A stretch of 64,000 nt of DNA from Herbaspirillum sp. GW103 (GTDB taxonomy: Bacteria; Pseudomonadota; Gammaproteobacteria; Burkholderiales; Burkholderiaceae_D): positions 496,001 through 560,000 of the forward strand of contig NZ_AJVC01000004.1 in the NCBI RefSeq assembly GCF_000261365.1. The letters are read 5' to 3'. The position numbers and the translations under genes are program-made. Numbering within the stretch: position 1 is the stretch's first letter; each line of letters begins with the position of its first letter. The notes under the pieces are model-generated. The model made no database searches and had not been told where the DNA came from. It saw nothing but the letters and a program-made list of their open reading frames with translations. This document shows positions 11,104 to 21,573 of this stretch, one piece after another.

Positions 11104-12246
11104 ATGACCCGACACGATACATCGATCCCGCCCCGCCTGACCGTCCTGCTGCGCGAGCTGGCACTGTCCCTGCTGCCCACGCTGGTGATCAACCTGCTGT
11201 GTGCACTGGCCGTGACCTACCTGATGCGCATCGGCGGCAGCTTCTATGAAAACCTGCAAGTGTCGATGTGCATCGGCCTGCTGGCCATGCTGCTCATCAA
11301 CGGCACGCGCCTGGCCATCTGGGGCGATGGCGAGCCCAACAAGCTGGGCTTTCTGGCGATCATCGCGGTCATGGCCCCGCTGGCGGTGCTGCTGGGACGC
11401 CTGCTGGCCAGCGTATTGCTGGACCAGCCCATCCTGAGCCTGGTACCGGAGCACAGCGACAACATCATCGCGGTGATGGTGCTGACCTTCCTGGTCTGCT
11501 TCGGCGCCACCGTCTTCTTCTGGAACCGCCAGAAGATGGCCGCCCTGCAAGCCCACGCCAGCCAGGTCGAAAAGCAGGCCGTGCAGGCGCAATTGCAGAT
11601 GCTGCAGGCCCAGATCGAGCCGCACATGCTCTTCAACACGCTGGCCACGCTGCAGTCGCTCATCAGCACCGACCCGTTGCAGGCCGAGCTGATGTTGAAC
11701 CAGCTGGTCCAATACCTGCGCACGACCTTGTCGGCTTCACGCGCCGACAGCACTTCACTGCAAAAGGAATTCGACCTCATCAAGGCCTACCTGGGATTGA
11801 TGTCGCTGCGCATGGGTCTGCGCCTGACCTATACCCTGCAGCTGCCGGAACACCTGGGCCGCCTGCGCCTGGCGCCGATGCTGCTGCAGCCGCTGGTGGA
11901 GAACGCCATCAAGCATGGCCTGGAACCCAAGGTGGAAGGCGGCAACTGCACCGTGCGCGCGGCGGTCCACAACGACATGCTGGTGCTGAGCGTGCTCGAC
12001 ACCGGCGTGGGCCTGCCCACCAGCATCAGCCTGAACCAGCCGCCCGCGCAGAAGGAACCGGTGATCGGCATGCACTTCGGGCTGGACAACATCCGCGAGC
12101 GCCTGGCCACGCTCTACGGTCCGCTGGCTGAACTGATCATCACCCACAACGTGCCGGCCGGCGCAATGGCGCAGATCACCATCCCGCTCAAGGCCCTCAA
12201 GGCGGCCCATCGCAGCAGCAAGAGCAGCCGCCTGCTGGATCGCTGA
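11104..12246 (+). CDS. LytS/AlgZ-type sensor histidine kinase
   Basis: This 380-aa inner-membrane kinase has about four hydrophobic segments in the first 140 residues, then a short coiled-coil-like linker and a His_kinase domain. The phosphoacceptor is in QIEPHMLFNTLATLQ (His about residue 174). ATP-binding elements are PLVENAIKHGLEP, DTGVGLP and GLDNIRERL. This is the LytS/YehU/AlgZ class, which pairs with LytTR regulators, and such a regulator gene follows after 29 bp. The signal is unknown. Confidence 0.92.
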   Translation: MTRHDTSIPPRLTVLLRELALSLLPTLVINLLCALAVTYLMRIGGSFYENLQVSMCIGLLAMLLINGTRLAIWGDGEPNKLGFLAIIAVMAPLAVLLGRLLASVLLDQPILSLVPEHSDNIIAVMVLTFLVCFGATVFFWNRQKMAALQAHASQVEKQAVQAQLQMLQAQIEPHMLFNTLATLQSLISTDPLQAELMLNQLVQYLRTTLSASRADSTSLQKEFDLIKAYLGLMSLRMGLRLTYTLQLPEHLGRLRLAPMLLQPLVENAIKHGLEPKVEGGNCTVRAAVHNDMLVLSVLDTGVGLPTSISLNQPPAQKEPVIGMHFGLDNIRERLATLYGPLAELIITHNVPAGAMAQITIPLKALKAAHRSSKSSRLLDR

Positions 12247-12275
12247 GTCCCCTGCCGTTTTTGTCGGAGTCCGAT

Positions 12276-13076
12276 ATGGCCCATCCCATTGCCCTGATCG
12301 CCGAAGACGAACCCCTGCTGGCCAACGCACTGCGCCAGGCCCTGGCGCGCTGCTGGCCGGAACTGCCGGCACCGCATCTGGCGGCCAATGGGGACGAAGC
12401 GCTCGAGCGGGCGCTGGCACTGCTGCCGGATGTGCTGTTCCTGGATATCAGGATGCCCGGTCGCAGCGGATTGGAGGTGGCCGGCGAACTGGCCGAAGAA
12501 TGGCCTGCAGGCCGTCCCTTCCCGCTCATCGTCTTCGTCACGGCCTACGACGATTACGCCCTGCAAGCCTTCGAGCGCGCCGCCATCGATTATTTGCTCA
12601 AACCAGTCAGTCAGGAGCGCCTGGCGCTCACTGTCGCGCGCCTGCAAGGCTTGCTGGCCCGGCGCGCCGCCAGCGACCAGGATAGCCAGCTGGAAAGCGC
12701 CCTGGCGCAACTGCGTGCCCTGGCCGCGCCAGTGGCCGAGCCGACACCGCCGCGACTGGACTACATCCGCGCCGCAGTCGGCAACAAGGTGAAGTTGATC
12801 CCGGTAGACGAAGTGATCTATTTCGAGGCCACCGACAAATACGTCAATGTGGTCAGCGCCGAGGGGAGCGCGCTGATCCGCTCCAGCCTGCGGGAATTGA
12901 TCCCGCAACTCGATGCCCGCCAGTTCTGGCAGATCCATCGCGGCACCGTGGTGCAGGTCCGGCAGATTCAGGCGGCGGTGCGGGAAGAGAGCGGCAAGCT
13001 CTTCGTGCAGCTGCGCGACCGCCCGGAAAAACTGGCGGTCAGCCGCCTGTTCGCCTATCTGTTCAGGCAGATGTAG
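12276..13076 (+). CDS. LytTR-family response regulator (AlgR-like)
   Basis: This 266-aa protein joins a receiver domain to a LytTR DNA-binding domain. The receiver has the acidic pair AEDEP, phospho-acceptor Asp57 in LFLDIRMPG and Lys in LLKPVS. The LytTR domain begins near residue 165 (LDYIRAAVGNKVKLIPVDE) and carries the FEATDKYVNV and QIHRGTVV motifs. A TTG at 12261 is in frame upstream, but GGAG at 12266-12269 sits properly before the ATG at 12276, so I use that start. It is the likely partner of the LytS-type kinase just upstream. Confidence 0.94.
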   Translation: MAHPIALIAEDEPLLANALRQALARCWPELPAPHLAANGDEALERALALLPDVLFLDIRMPGRSGLEVAGELAEEWPAGRPFPLIVFVTAYDDYALQAFERAAIDYLLKPVSQERLALTVARLQGLLARRAASDQDSQLESALAQLRALAAPVAEPTPPRLDYIRAAVGNKVKLIPVDEVIYFEATDKYVNVVSAEGSALIRSSLRELIPQLDARQFWQIHRGTVVQVRQIQAAVREESGKLFVQLRDRPEKLAVSRLFAYLFRQM

Positions 13077-13094
13077 CCGCTCCTGGCTCAACCA

Positions 13095-13235
13095 TCAGCG
13101 TCCGTAGTAATACCCGGGGCCGTAATAAGGACGGTAGTAATGCGGCTGCGGCGGGCCCACCGGCACCACCACGCAGGCCGACAACGTGGCAGCGGCCACG
13201 GCGGCGGCGACGATCAGCTTGATCCAACGGCTCAT
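13095..13235 (-). CDS. Very small Tyr-rich lipoprotein
   Basis: This 46-codon frame starts at the ATG at 13235, preceded by GGAG. It encodes a Lys-containing hydrophobic signal ending in a lipobox (ATLSAC), then VVVPVGPPQPHYYRPYYGPG and YYYGR before the stop. Small YY/PY-rich lipoproteins of this sort are common in betaproteobacteria, and no function is known. It is convergent with the LytTR regulator gene, whose stop lies 18 bp away. Too short for most gene callers, but the lipobox and start site make it credible. Confidence 0.72.
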   Translation of the reverse strand: MSRWIKLIVAAAVAAATLSACVVVPVGPPQPHYYRPYYGPGYYYGR

Positions 13236-13503
13236 GATGCACTCCTTGTGTTTTGGCGTTTTTGTTCACTGCGCCCGGCTGATGCCTGGTCACGCTGGCA
13301 GAGTGCCAGCCGCGCCCCCTCACAGGTAATACATGGGCGTATCTTGTGTAACAAGAACAGGTAAAAACCTTCATATCGCCTCCAAGGCGCGTTGTCGACG
13401 GGCAAAAAAACCTGCCGCAACGGCGGCAAAGCCCGTGGAACCTGGGTAGCTGCGGTAGAATGCCTGCCATCTGAATAAACAGGCATTCCTCCCGATTCAT
13501 CTC

Positions 13504-15255
<1,752 letters not shown>

Positions 15256-15370
15256 GCACAATCAGGGGAAGACGGCCGCAAGGCCACGCGGGCGGCAGCG
15301 CGCCAGTCGTCCGCGCCAACGGGATGGCGCAGCCGGGTGGCCAGGGCCACCGGCAGAGCTAGGGGAACTC

Positions 15371-15733
15371 ATGTTCGAGCAGATCAAGATCCAGCGCTTG
15401 TCGATGTCATCCATCTACAAACTGCTGGCCCTCGGTACCAGCTTCTCGCTGGTACCGTTTTCAACGCTGATGGGTGTGCTCTCGCTGTTCGGCGCACAAA
15501 CCATCACCTGGGATGGCAAGCACCTGATCGGTTATGACGGCCTGATCGCCTCGCCCTTCATCGGCCTGTTCCTCTCGGCCTTCATCACGCTCTTCCTGGG
15601 CACCCTGTGCTGCATCGGGCTGTGGCTGTATTCGCTGTGGCGCCCGCTGTCACTGAAGGTGGAGGCGGTGGACAACCTGGACATCGACCAGCTGATCCGC
15701 GAGAGCGAAGAAGCCATGGCCACCCGCGACTGA
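15371..15733 (+). CDS. Small hypothetical inner-membrane protein
   Basis: This 120-aa protein has two predicted membrane helices (LLALGTSFSLVPFSTLMGVLSLF and IASPFIGLFLSAFITLFLG continuing through LCCIGLWLYSLW), followed by a short acidic C-terminal tail. The start at 15371 has a good ribosome binding site (AGGGGAA). It lies 115 bp downstream of glnS. I recognise no named family and assign no function. Confidence 0.78.
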   Translation: MFEQIKIQRLSMSSIYKLLALGTSFSLVPFSTLMGVLSLFGAQTITWDGKHLIGYDGLIASPFIGLFLSAFITLFLGTLCCIGLWLYSLWRPLSLKVEAVDNLDIDQLIRESEEAMATRD

Positions 15734-15774
15734 CTGCCACCAAGCACCACTGAGCGCCACTGAGCGCGGGGCAC

Positions 15775-16788
15775 TCAGAAGATCTTCATCCACTTGAGGA
15801 AGGCCACGGTGGCCACACCGAGGCCGCCCATGACGCTCATCACGATCCAGAACGAAGCCTCATCATGCAGGCCCGGCAAACCTGCCACGTTCATCCCGAA
15901 GATCCCCGACACCAGCGTGGCCGGCATCAAGAGCGCCGTCAGGACCGACAGCGCCATCAGGTTGCGGTTCATCTGCTCCGACATCTGCGAGGCGATCTCT
16001 TCCTGCAGCAGCTTGGCGCGTTCATAGACAGCCTCCACGGTGGAGTGCAGTTCGTTGAGTTCATCCAGAGCATGGGTCAGGTCTTCCAGTGCCTCGCGCG
16101 GCACCCAGCCTGGACGCAGGCGCTGAAACTGGGCCAGGATGCGCCGCTCCGGTGCGATGAAGCGACGCAGCTCGGCCAGTTGGCGGCGGATGCCGGAGAG
16201 CTCGGCGCGGTCTTCGGAACGGCGATCCGAGAGCACCGAGAATTCGATGTCGTCCACCTTGTCATTGAGCTTGTCCAGACGTGCATTGAAGCCATCGGCC
16301 AGGCAACGCAGCAGCTCGGCGAACAGGTCCATGGGATTGTCGAAGTCACCGCCGTCCAGCACCTTCTGACGCAGCAGGTTGGTCGACAGAAGCGGCTGGG
16401 TGCGCAAGGTCAACAAGCGGGTACGGTCCAGATAGAAATGCAGTGCCCCCTTTTCGGTCCCGGTGTCGCCGATCTCCATCTTCATATCGGTCAGCGTGCC
16501 ATACACCCCCTCGGGCGTGGCGTGCAGGCCCGGATGGGTATCGCTGCTGAGCAGGAATTCGGTGATGTACTCGGGAATGTCGCTGTGATGCGCCATCCAT
16601 TGCTGGATCTTCACATCGGCGGTCTTGACGTGCAGCCAGGCGAAATCCGGTGCGCTGGGGTGATAGTCGACCACTTCATTCCAGTTCATCTGGCGCGCCC
16701 GGCCCTCCTCGAATCGGAAGGCGCAGATGAATCCGGCCGGTTCGTAGAGCAGGTGCAGTGCTTGCGGGGTGTCCGGCGGATTGTGCAT
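15775..16788 (-). CDS. CorA-family transporter, ZntB-like
   Basis: This 337-aa protein has the CorA/ZntB architecture: a large cytoplasmic N-terminal domain, a long helical stalk (residues about 150-270) and two C-terminal membrane helices. The family GMN signature appears as IFGMNVAGLPGL between the helices, and this GMNVxGxP variant is typical of ZntB, a zinc transporter, rather than of magnesium-transporting CorA. The N-terminal part (LHLLYEPAGFICAFRF) also suits ZntB. Substrate is inferred from family only. It is convergent with the small membrane protein gene at 15371. Confidence 0.88.
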   Translation of the reverse strand: MHNPPDTPQALHLLYEPAGFICAFRFEEGRARQMNWNEVVDYHPSAPDFAWLHVKTADVKIQQWMAHHSDIPEYITEFLLSSDTHPGLHATPEGVYGTLTDMKMEIGDTGTEKGALHFYLDRTRLLTLRTQPLLSTNLLRQKVLDGGDFDNPMDLFAELLRCLADGFNARLDKLNDKVDDIEFSVLSDRRSEDRAELSGIRRQLAELRRFIAPERRILAQFQRLRPGWVPREALEDLTHALDELNELHSTVEAVYERAKLLQEEIASQMSEQMNRNLMALSVLTALLMPATLVSGIFGMNVAGLPGLHDEASFWIVMSVMGGLGVATVAFLKWMKIF

Positions 16789-16896
16789 GAGCGGCCAGGT
16801 CAGGAATGGGCGGAAGGCATGAGACCCCGCATTCTAGCGACCGTCTTTGACAGATTTGTGACAGGGCCGTGACACCCCGTGCACGGCCGCCCCGGC

Positions 16897-17130
16897 TCAG
16901 TAGTTGAAGTTGCGGTTGCCCCAGGCCTCGCGGGCCGCACCGCAGACCCGGATCTGGTCTTCGTTCATGCCGGAGGTGCCATTCAACTGGCACTGGTCGG
17001 AGACCGACTTGGCCTCCTCGATGTTCTTGCGGAAATAGGCGTAATCCTTCTTGCCGGCCACGGCGTCACAGGCCGACAGCAACGGCAGGGCGATGCACAG
17101 CAGCGCTGGCAGGCGGAGGGCGGATTTCAT
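16897..17130 (-). CDS. Small putative lipoprotein
   Basis: This 77-aa product begins MKSALRLPALLCIALPLLSAC, a lipoprotein signal with a lipobox cysteine at about residue 21. The mature part is hydrophilic and contains two further cysteines (DQCQLNG, IRVCGAA) that could form a disulfide. The longer open frame to 17271 is Arg-rich and lacks a ribosome binding site, so I choose the ATG at 17130. No family is recognised. Confidence 0.72.
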   Translation of the reverse strand: MKSALRLPALLCIALPLLSACDAVAGKKDYAYFRKNIEEAKSVSDQCQLNGTSGMNEDQIRVCGAAREAWGNRNFNY

Positions 17131-17305
17131 GCGGTGGTTCCCCTGAAAGGCGGGCCAGGCCCGCGACAGGCAGCGCCGAGATGCGCCCCCGACCGGCCCT
17201 TCCCCGGGGCCGTGGCGGCAGCGCTGCGCTGCAACGCGACAAAGTATAGACAGCCGTCGAGGATTGCTCAACGGAAATCTTCACTTTCCTCACCTCATGG
17301 TAGAA

Positions 17306-17334
17306 CAAAAAGGGCCGGTCACCATGACCAGCCC
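17306..17334 (-). terminator. Intrinsic terminator of the permease gene
   Basis: On the minus strand, GGGCTGGTCA and TGACCGGCCC form a 10-bp stem with one G-U wobble and a three-base loop, followed by a run of five T. It lies 35 bp past the stop of the uracil/xanthine permease gene. Confidence 0.85.
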
Positions 17335-17368
17335 CGGTGTGCTGCATGAACGCCTTGTCAGGATGAAA

Positions 17369-18664
17369 TCATCCGCGACGCTTGAGCAGGGCGTGCAGGA
17401 TGATGGCACCGAAGGTAGCGGTGCCGATGCCGCCCAGGGCGAAGCCGCCCATCTTCAGGGTGAAGTCGCCTGCGCCCAGCACCAGCGTGACGGCGGCCAC
17501 GATCAGGTTGGTATTGTTGGAGAAATCGACCTTGTTCTCGACCCAGATGCGGGCGCCCGATACGGTGATGAGACCGAACACCACGATCGACACGCCGCCC
17601 AGCACCGCGCCAGGAATGGTCAGGATGACCGCGCCGAACTTGGGCGAGAAGCCCAGCAGGATGGCGATCACCGCCGCCACCACGAAGACCAGGGTGGAAT
17701 AGATCTTGGTGACGGCCATCACGCCGATATTCTCGGCATAGGTGGTCACGCCGGTGCCGCCCACGCTGCCCGAGAGCATGGTGGCCAGGCCGTCGCCGAT
17801 GAAGGCGCGACCGATGTAGCGGTCCAGGTTCTGGCCGGTCATGGCCGAGACGGCCTTGATGTGGCCCAGGTTCTCGGCCACCAGGATGATGGCCACCGGT
17901 GCCAGCAATGCCATGGCGCTGCCCTGGAAGACCGGTGCGGCAAAGTGCGGCAGACCGAACCAGGCGGCATTGGCCACGGTGGAAAAGTCGATCGGTTTGC
18001 CCAGGCCCATGCCGTTGGTCAGTACCGCGTAGAGCACATAGGCCAGCAGCAGGCCGATGAGGATCAACAGGCGCTGCAGCATGCCGCGCGTAAAGACTGC
18101 CACGAAGCCCACGCAGAGGATGGTGGCCAGCGCCATCCAGCTGTCGAAACTGCTGCCGGAGACGCCCTTGACGGCGATGGGGGCCAGGTTCAGGCCGATC
18201 ACCGCCACCACCGCACCGGTCACTACCGGGGGCATCAGGGATTCGATCCAGCGCGTGCCCACGCCCGAGACGATCAGCCCGATCACGGCATAGACCGCAC
18301 CGCAGGCGATGATGCCGCCCAGCGCCACGCCGAGGTTGGCGTTGGGACCGGAGCCGGCATAACCGGTCACGGCGATGACCAGTCCGATGAAGGAAAAGCT
18401 CGACCCCAGGTAGCTCGGCACCCGACCGCCGACCATCAGGAAGAACAGCAGGGTGCCGATGCCCGACATCAGGATCGCCAGGTTGGGATCGAAGCCCATG
18501 AGCAGCGGGGCCAGCACGGTCGAGCCGAACATGGCCACCACGTGCTGCACGCCCATGGCCAGCGTCTGCGGTGCAGGCAGCCGCTCATCGGCGGCGATCA
18601 CGGCGCCCTGGCCGTCGTTGGTGCTTTGGCGCAGCCGCCATTGGGGGAAATACGAACCCGACAT
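17369..18664 (-). CDS. NCS2 uracil/xanthine permease (UraA-like)
   Basis: This 431-aa polytopic membrane protein of the nucleobase-cation symporter 2 family carries uracil or another nucleobase by proton symport. The two substrate-site motifs of UraA are present as AENLGHIKAV and GGTGVTTYAENIGVMAVTKI. The start MSGSYFPQWRL at 18664 is preceded by AAGGGA, so the upstream in-frame extension to 18847 is unlikely to be translated. The N-terminus and length fit the UraA/RutG branch. No pyrimidine-degradation genes are adjacent, so uracil uptake for salvage is the simplest reading. Confidence 0.9.
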   Translation of the reverse strand: MSGSYFPQWRLRQSTNDGQGAVIAADERLPAPQTLAMGVQHVVAMFGSTVLAPLLMGFDPNLAILMSGIGTLLFFLMVGGRVPSYLGSSFSFIGLVIAVTGYAGSGPNANLGVALGGIIACGAVYAVIGLIVSGVGTRWIESLMPPVVTGAVVAVIGLNLAPIAVKGVSGSSFDSWMALATILCVGFVAVFTRGMLQRLLILIGLLLAYVLYAVLTNGMGLGKPIDFSTVANAAWFGLPHFAAPVFQGSAMALLAPVAIILVAENLGHIKAVSAMTGQNLDRYIGRAFIGDGLATMLSGSVGGTGVTTYAENIGVMAVTKIYSTLVFVVAAVIAILLGFSPKFGAVILTIPGAVLGGVSIVVFGLITVSGARIWVENKVDFSNNTNLIVAAVTLVLGAGDFTLKMGGFALGGIGTATFGAIILHALLKRRG

Positions 18665-18958
18665 GGAGATCCCTTTCGTTGTGGATTTGTTTTGATTTGT
18701 ACGTGGATGTGGAACGGGGGCTAGTGTATTGAGCGACCGCACAAATAACAATTGCTGCGGCGCTGCCCCGCAAAAATAAATCCGTAAAAGATTTCGGCCG
18801 CCCCGGCGCGCTGCTGCCCGGCGGTGCAAAAAGCGCGCCTGCACCACCCTGACGCCCCAAAACAGATCGCCCGTTTGCGCAAACGCCGGCGACCTTTCCC
18901 GGGCATGTTTCTTGCGCCTCGGGAGCGGTTAGAATCACGTCCCCGATTGTTCCCTGCC

Positions 18959-19381
18959 ATGTCAATGATCAACCTCACCACCCCTGCCCTGCTGTTCCCC
19001 GCGACCTCGCTGTTGCTGCTGGCCTATACCAACCGCTTCCTGGTGCTGGCGCAGCTGATCCGCAACCTGCAGCACCAGGGACAGAACGATGAACGCGGGC
19101 TGGTGATCCGGCAGATCCTCAATCTGCGCAAACGCATCGTGCTGACCCGCTACATGCAGGCCCTGGGCGTGTCCAGCTTCATCATGTGCGCCATCTCGAT
19201 GTACCTGATCTTCGTGGATCGCAATCACTGGGCCGAGGTGCTGTTCGGCCTGAGCCTGATGCTGCTGGTGCTGTCATTGCTGGTGTCGCTGTGGGAAATC
19301 ATGATCAGCACGCGCGCCATCGAGATCACCCTGGAAGACATGGCCCAGAAGCTGGAAAAAGGGAGCCTCCCCGTCCAATGA
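18959..19381 (+). CDS. DUF2721-family membrane protein
   Basis: This 140-aa protein has three hydrophobic segments: TPALLFPATSLLLLAYTNRF near the N-terminus, then LGVSSFIMCAISMYLIFV and LFGLSLMLLVLSLLVSLWEI. Between the first two lies a charged loop (RNLQHQGQNDERGLVIRQIL). This pattern matches the uncharacterised DUF2721 family. The start at 18959 is chosen because residues upstream are Arg-rich. It is divergent from the permease gene. Function unknown. Confidence 0.82.
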   Translation: MSMINLTTPALLFPATSLLLLAYTNRFLVLAQLIRNLQHQGQNDERGLVIRQILNLRKRIVLTRYMQALGVSSFIMCAISMYLIFVDRNHWAEVLFGLSLMLLVLSLLVSLWEIMISTRAIEITLEDMAQKLEKGSLPVQ

Positions 19382-19508
19382 AAGCTTTTCATTCATGGCA
19401 CGATTCCATTGAAAGCCGGCATCGGACGAACATGTAATAATCGAGCGCCCGGCCGGCCTCGTAGATGGCCGTCCTCGGGCATCCCTCGACTATGCACTGG
19501 AGACCCAC

Positions 19509-19811
19509 ATGATCCTGGAACTGGCGGACATCCGCATCCAACCCGGCAAGCAAGCAGAATTCGACGAAGCCATCCAGCGCGGCCTGGCGCAAACCATCAG
19601 CAAGGCCCGCGGCTATCTCGGCCACAAGGTCCAAAAAGGCATCGAATCGCCCGAGCGCTACCTGCTCATGGTGTACTGGGCCACCCTGGAAAACCATACC
19701 GTGGATTTCCGTGAATCGCCCGCCTTCACCGAATGGCGCGGCATCGTCGGCCCCTTCTTCGCCGGTGCCCCGCAGGTGGAGCACTTCGCACTGCTGACCG
19801 AATCCGCGTAA
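19509..19811 (+). CDS. Antibiotic biosynthesis monooxygenase (ABM) domain protein
   Basis: This 100-aa single-domain protein has the ABM ferredoxin-like fold pattern: an N-terminal strand with IRIQPGKQAEFDEAI, RGYLGHKVQKGIESPERYLLMVYWATLENH, then FRESPAFTEWRGIVGPFF. Members include quinol monooxygenases and many proteins of unknown role, so only the domain can be named. Start ATG at 19509. A hairpin at 19891-19917 lies downstream. Confidence 0.85.
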   Translation: MILELADIRIQPGKQAEFDEAIQRGLAQTISKARGYLGHKVQKGIESPERYLLMVYWATLENHTVDFRESPAFTEWRGIVGPFFAGAPQVEHFALLTESA

Positions 19812-19890
19812 GACCGGTGCGCGCCGGGCGCGCCCATCGCCCACCGGATACCCGCTGCGCCACCCGACCCGGTGCTGCGGAACGTTTTCC

Positions 19891-19917
19891 GGCCTGCCCT
19901 TGACTAAGGGGCAGGCC
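19891..19917. repeat. Hairpin-forming inverted repeat after the ABM gene
   Basis: GGCCTGCCC at 19891-19899 is the exact reverse complement of GGGCAGGCC at 19909-19917, with a nine-base loop. It lies 80 bp after the ABM gene and has no T-run, so it could be a mRNA-end hairpin or a weak terminator. Confidence 0.45.
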
Positions 19918-20014
19918 CGGGGGCCGGCCCAAAGAGCCGCCCCCGCAGGCCGCATACCGATGATGCGCCGCCATGACAACAGCGCCGGTCTGCACCGTGC
20001 GCAGGAACACCAGA

Positions 20015-20584
20015 ATGACCACACTGCTCCGCTTACCCACCCCACGCCATCTGCGCGCCGGTGCCTGTGCACTGGGCATGCTGCTGGCCCTGTCCGGCTG
20101 CAACAACTTCAGCGGTGACGAACGGCAGCAGGCCGAGGTGATCGGCAACTTCTACCGTATCCACCTCAAGAACCGCGCCCCCGGCCTGCCCTCGGCCGAG
20201 GAACTCAAGCAGTTCGAGCCGCTGGTCAGCCGCGCCCTCTACGCCCTGCTGACCCGGGCCGAAGCCGCCGACGTGCGCTATCACAGCGTGGCCGGCCCGC
20301 AGGCCGCGCCCCTCATCGAGGGCGACCTGTTCACCTCGCTCTACGAAGGCGCCACCTCCTTTGAAGTGCAGTCCTGCGACAGCGATACCGACCGCGCCTC
20401 CTGCCAGGTCGCCTTCCGCTACCAGAACGAGGGTGCCGACGAGTCCTGGAACGACAAGATCCTGCTGGTGCGCCAGGAACACCAGTGGCGCATCGACGAT
20501 ATCGAGTTCATCGGCAACGACCAGTCCTCCCAGCGCGAATACCTCAGCGACAACCTCAACGACGCCATCGACCAGGCCCAATGA
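20015..20584 (+). CDS. Putative lipoprotein, first of a tandem pair
   Basis: This 189-aa product starts MTTLLRLPTPRHLRAGACA and carries a lipobox (LLALSGC) with the lipidated Cys at about residue 28. The mature part follows the pattern NFYRIH, RALYALLTRAE, GDLFTSLYEGATSFEV, NDKILLVRQEHQWRIDDIEF. The gene downstream has the same layout (EFYQTH, GDLLTGNPNGASTFRV, TDKLMLARDARGWVIDNIEY), so the two are diverged paralogs. The end of each resembles small DUF3828-like secreted proteins, but I am not certain of the family. An upstream in-frame ATG at 19973 is less well placed. Confidence 0.8.
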   Translation: MTTLLRLPTPRHLRAGACALGMLLALSGCNNFSGDERQQAEVIGNFYRIHLKNRAPGLPSAEELKQFEPLVSRALYALLTRAEAADVRYHSVAGPQAAPLIEGDLFTSLYEGATSFEVQSCDSDTDRASCQVAFRYQNEGADESWNDKILLVRQEHQWRIDDIEFIGNDQSSQREYLSDNLNDAIDQAQ

Positions 20585-20812
20585 GCCGAGGCGGCTCGCC
20601 GTCGCACCCCGGCGGCGGAATTGGCGGCCTTTTGGCAATGTGTTCCCGGCCTTCCTGTTGCGACCGGACGCTTAAGATATGGCTCTGGCATGCTGGGCGG
20701 CTTGCGCCCGCCTGGCTGACTGCGCAAGGGCACGCCAAAAATAGCAAAATGACCATAGCACCACGAAACAACACGCCAGCGCCATCCTGCGCCTGGCCCA
20801 GGGAGAATCGGA

Positions 20813-21436
20813 TTGAAGCGGATCGGTAAGACACTCATGGTCGCCACCAGCCTGCTGCTTGCAGCCTGCTCGGCCAATGAAGAGGGCAAGGCCAAGGAAC
20901 TGGTCACGGAGTTCTACCAGACCCATGCTTCGAACCGTCCCTCGGGCGCGCTGACGCTCAGGGAACTGATTACCTTTCGCCGTTTCCTGTCGGTGCCGCT
21001 GTTCGACCTGTTGAAGGATGTCTCGGTGGCCCAGGAGGCCCGCGTGGCGCAGTCGACAGCCGAGCAGACGGCCGATCCTGATGCCGAGCCTTTGCCGCCG
21101 CTGGTGCAAGGGGATTTGTTGACGGGCAATCCGAATGGTGCCTCCACCTTCCGGGTGGTCCGCTGCGAAGCGCAGGAGCGCGAGGCCACTTGTGCCGTGG
21201 AGCTGATCTTCAGCGACGCCAAACTGCAATCCCCGGTCAAATGGACCGACAAGCTCATGCTGGCCCGTGATGCCCGCGGCTGGGTCATCGACAACATCGA
21301 GTACGCCGGTGGCAATGCGCCCATGCGCAGCGGCACGTTACAGGATGCCCTGCGCAAGGTCTTGCAGCGCGACGCCGCGCCGATGGCGCCGATGGTACCG
21401 CTGGCCCCCGCCACGCCTGCCGCCCCGGAGAAATGA
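20813..21436 (+). CDS. Putative lipoprotein, second of a tandem pair
   Basis: This product of about 207 aa has a lipobox signal (MKRIGKTLMVATSLLLAAC). The start is a TTG at 20813, supported by AGGGAGA just upstream and by the two basic residues needed for the signal peptide; an ATG at 20837 would remove them. The mature part matches the preceding gene in order of motifs and in its paired cysteines (VVRCEAQE, ATCAVEL). The C-terminus is a Pro/Ala/Met-rich tail. Function unknown. It ends 137 bp before sbcB. Confidence 0.78.
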   Translation: MKRIGKTLMVATSLLLAACSANEEGKAKELVTEFYQTHASNRPSGALTLRELITFRRFLSVPLFDLLKDVSVAQEARVAQSTAEQTADPDAEPLPPLVQGDLLTGNPNGASTFRVVRCEAQEREATCAVELIFSDAKLQSPVKWTDKLMLARDARGWVIDNIEYAGGNAPMRSGTLQDALRKVLQRDAAPMAPMVPLAPATPAAPEK

Positions 21437-21539
21437 GCCCGGGCCGGTAACGGCCGCTGTGGCGCTGCGGCGCCTCCAAGAACCCGACTTCGCCCCGCGC
21501 CCTGCCGTTCTGCATGCAGGCAAGGGCGACACAAGGCTC

Positions 21540-21545
21540 TATAAT
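21540..21545 (+). promoter_or_regulatory. Candidate -10 box for sbcB
   Basis: A perfect TATAAT stands 28 bp upstream of the sbcB ATG. No strong -35 hexamer is found at 16-18 bp, so only the -10 element is claimed. Confidence 0.4.
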
Positions 21546-21573
21546 CGCGCGATTCCCTCAGAAGCCCGCTGCG

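Noticed and set aside
17264..18724. A 486-codon plus-strand frame opposite the permease gene
   Set aside because: The product is an extreme His/Gln/Asp/Gly-rich shadow of a membrane protein, without any recognisable domain.
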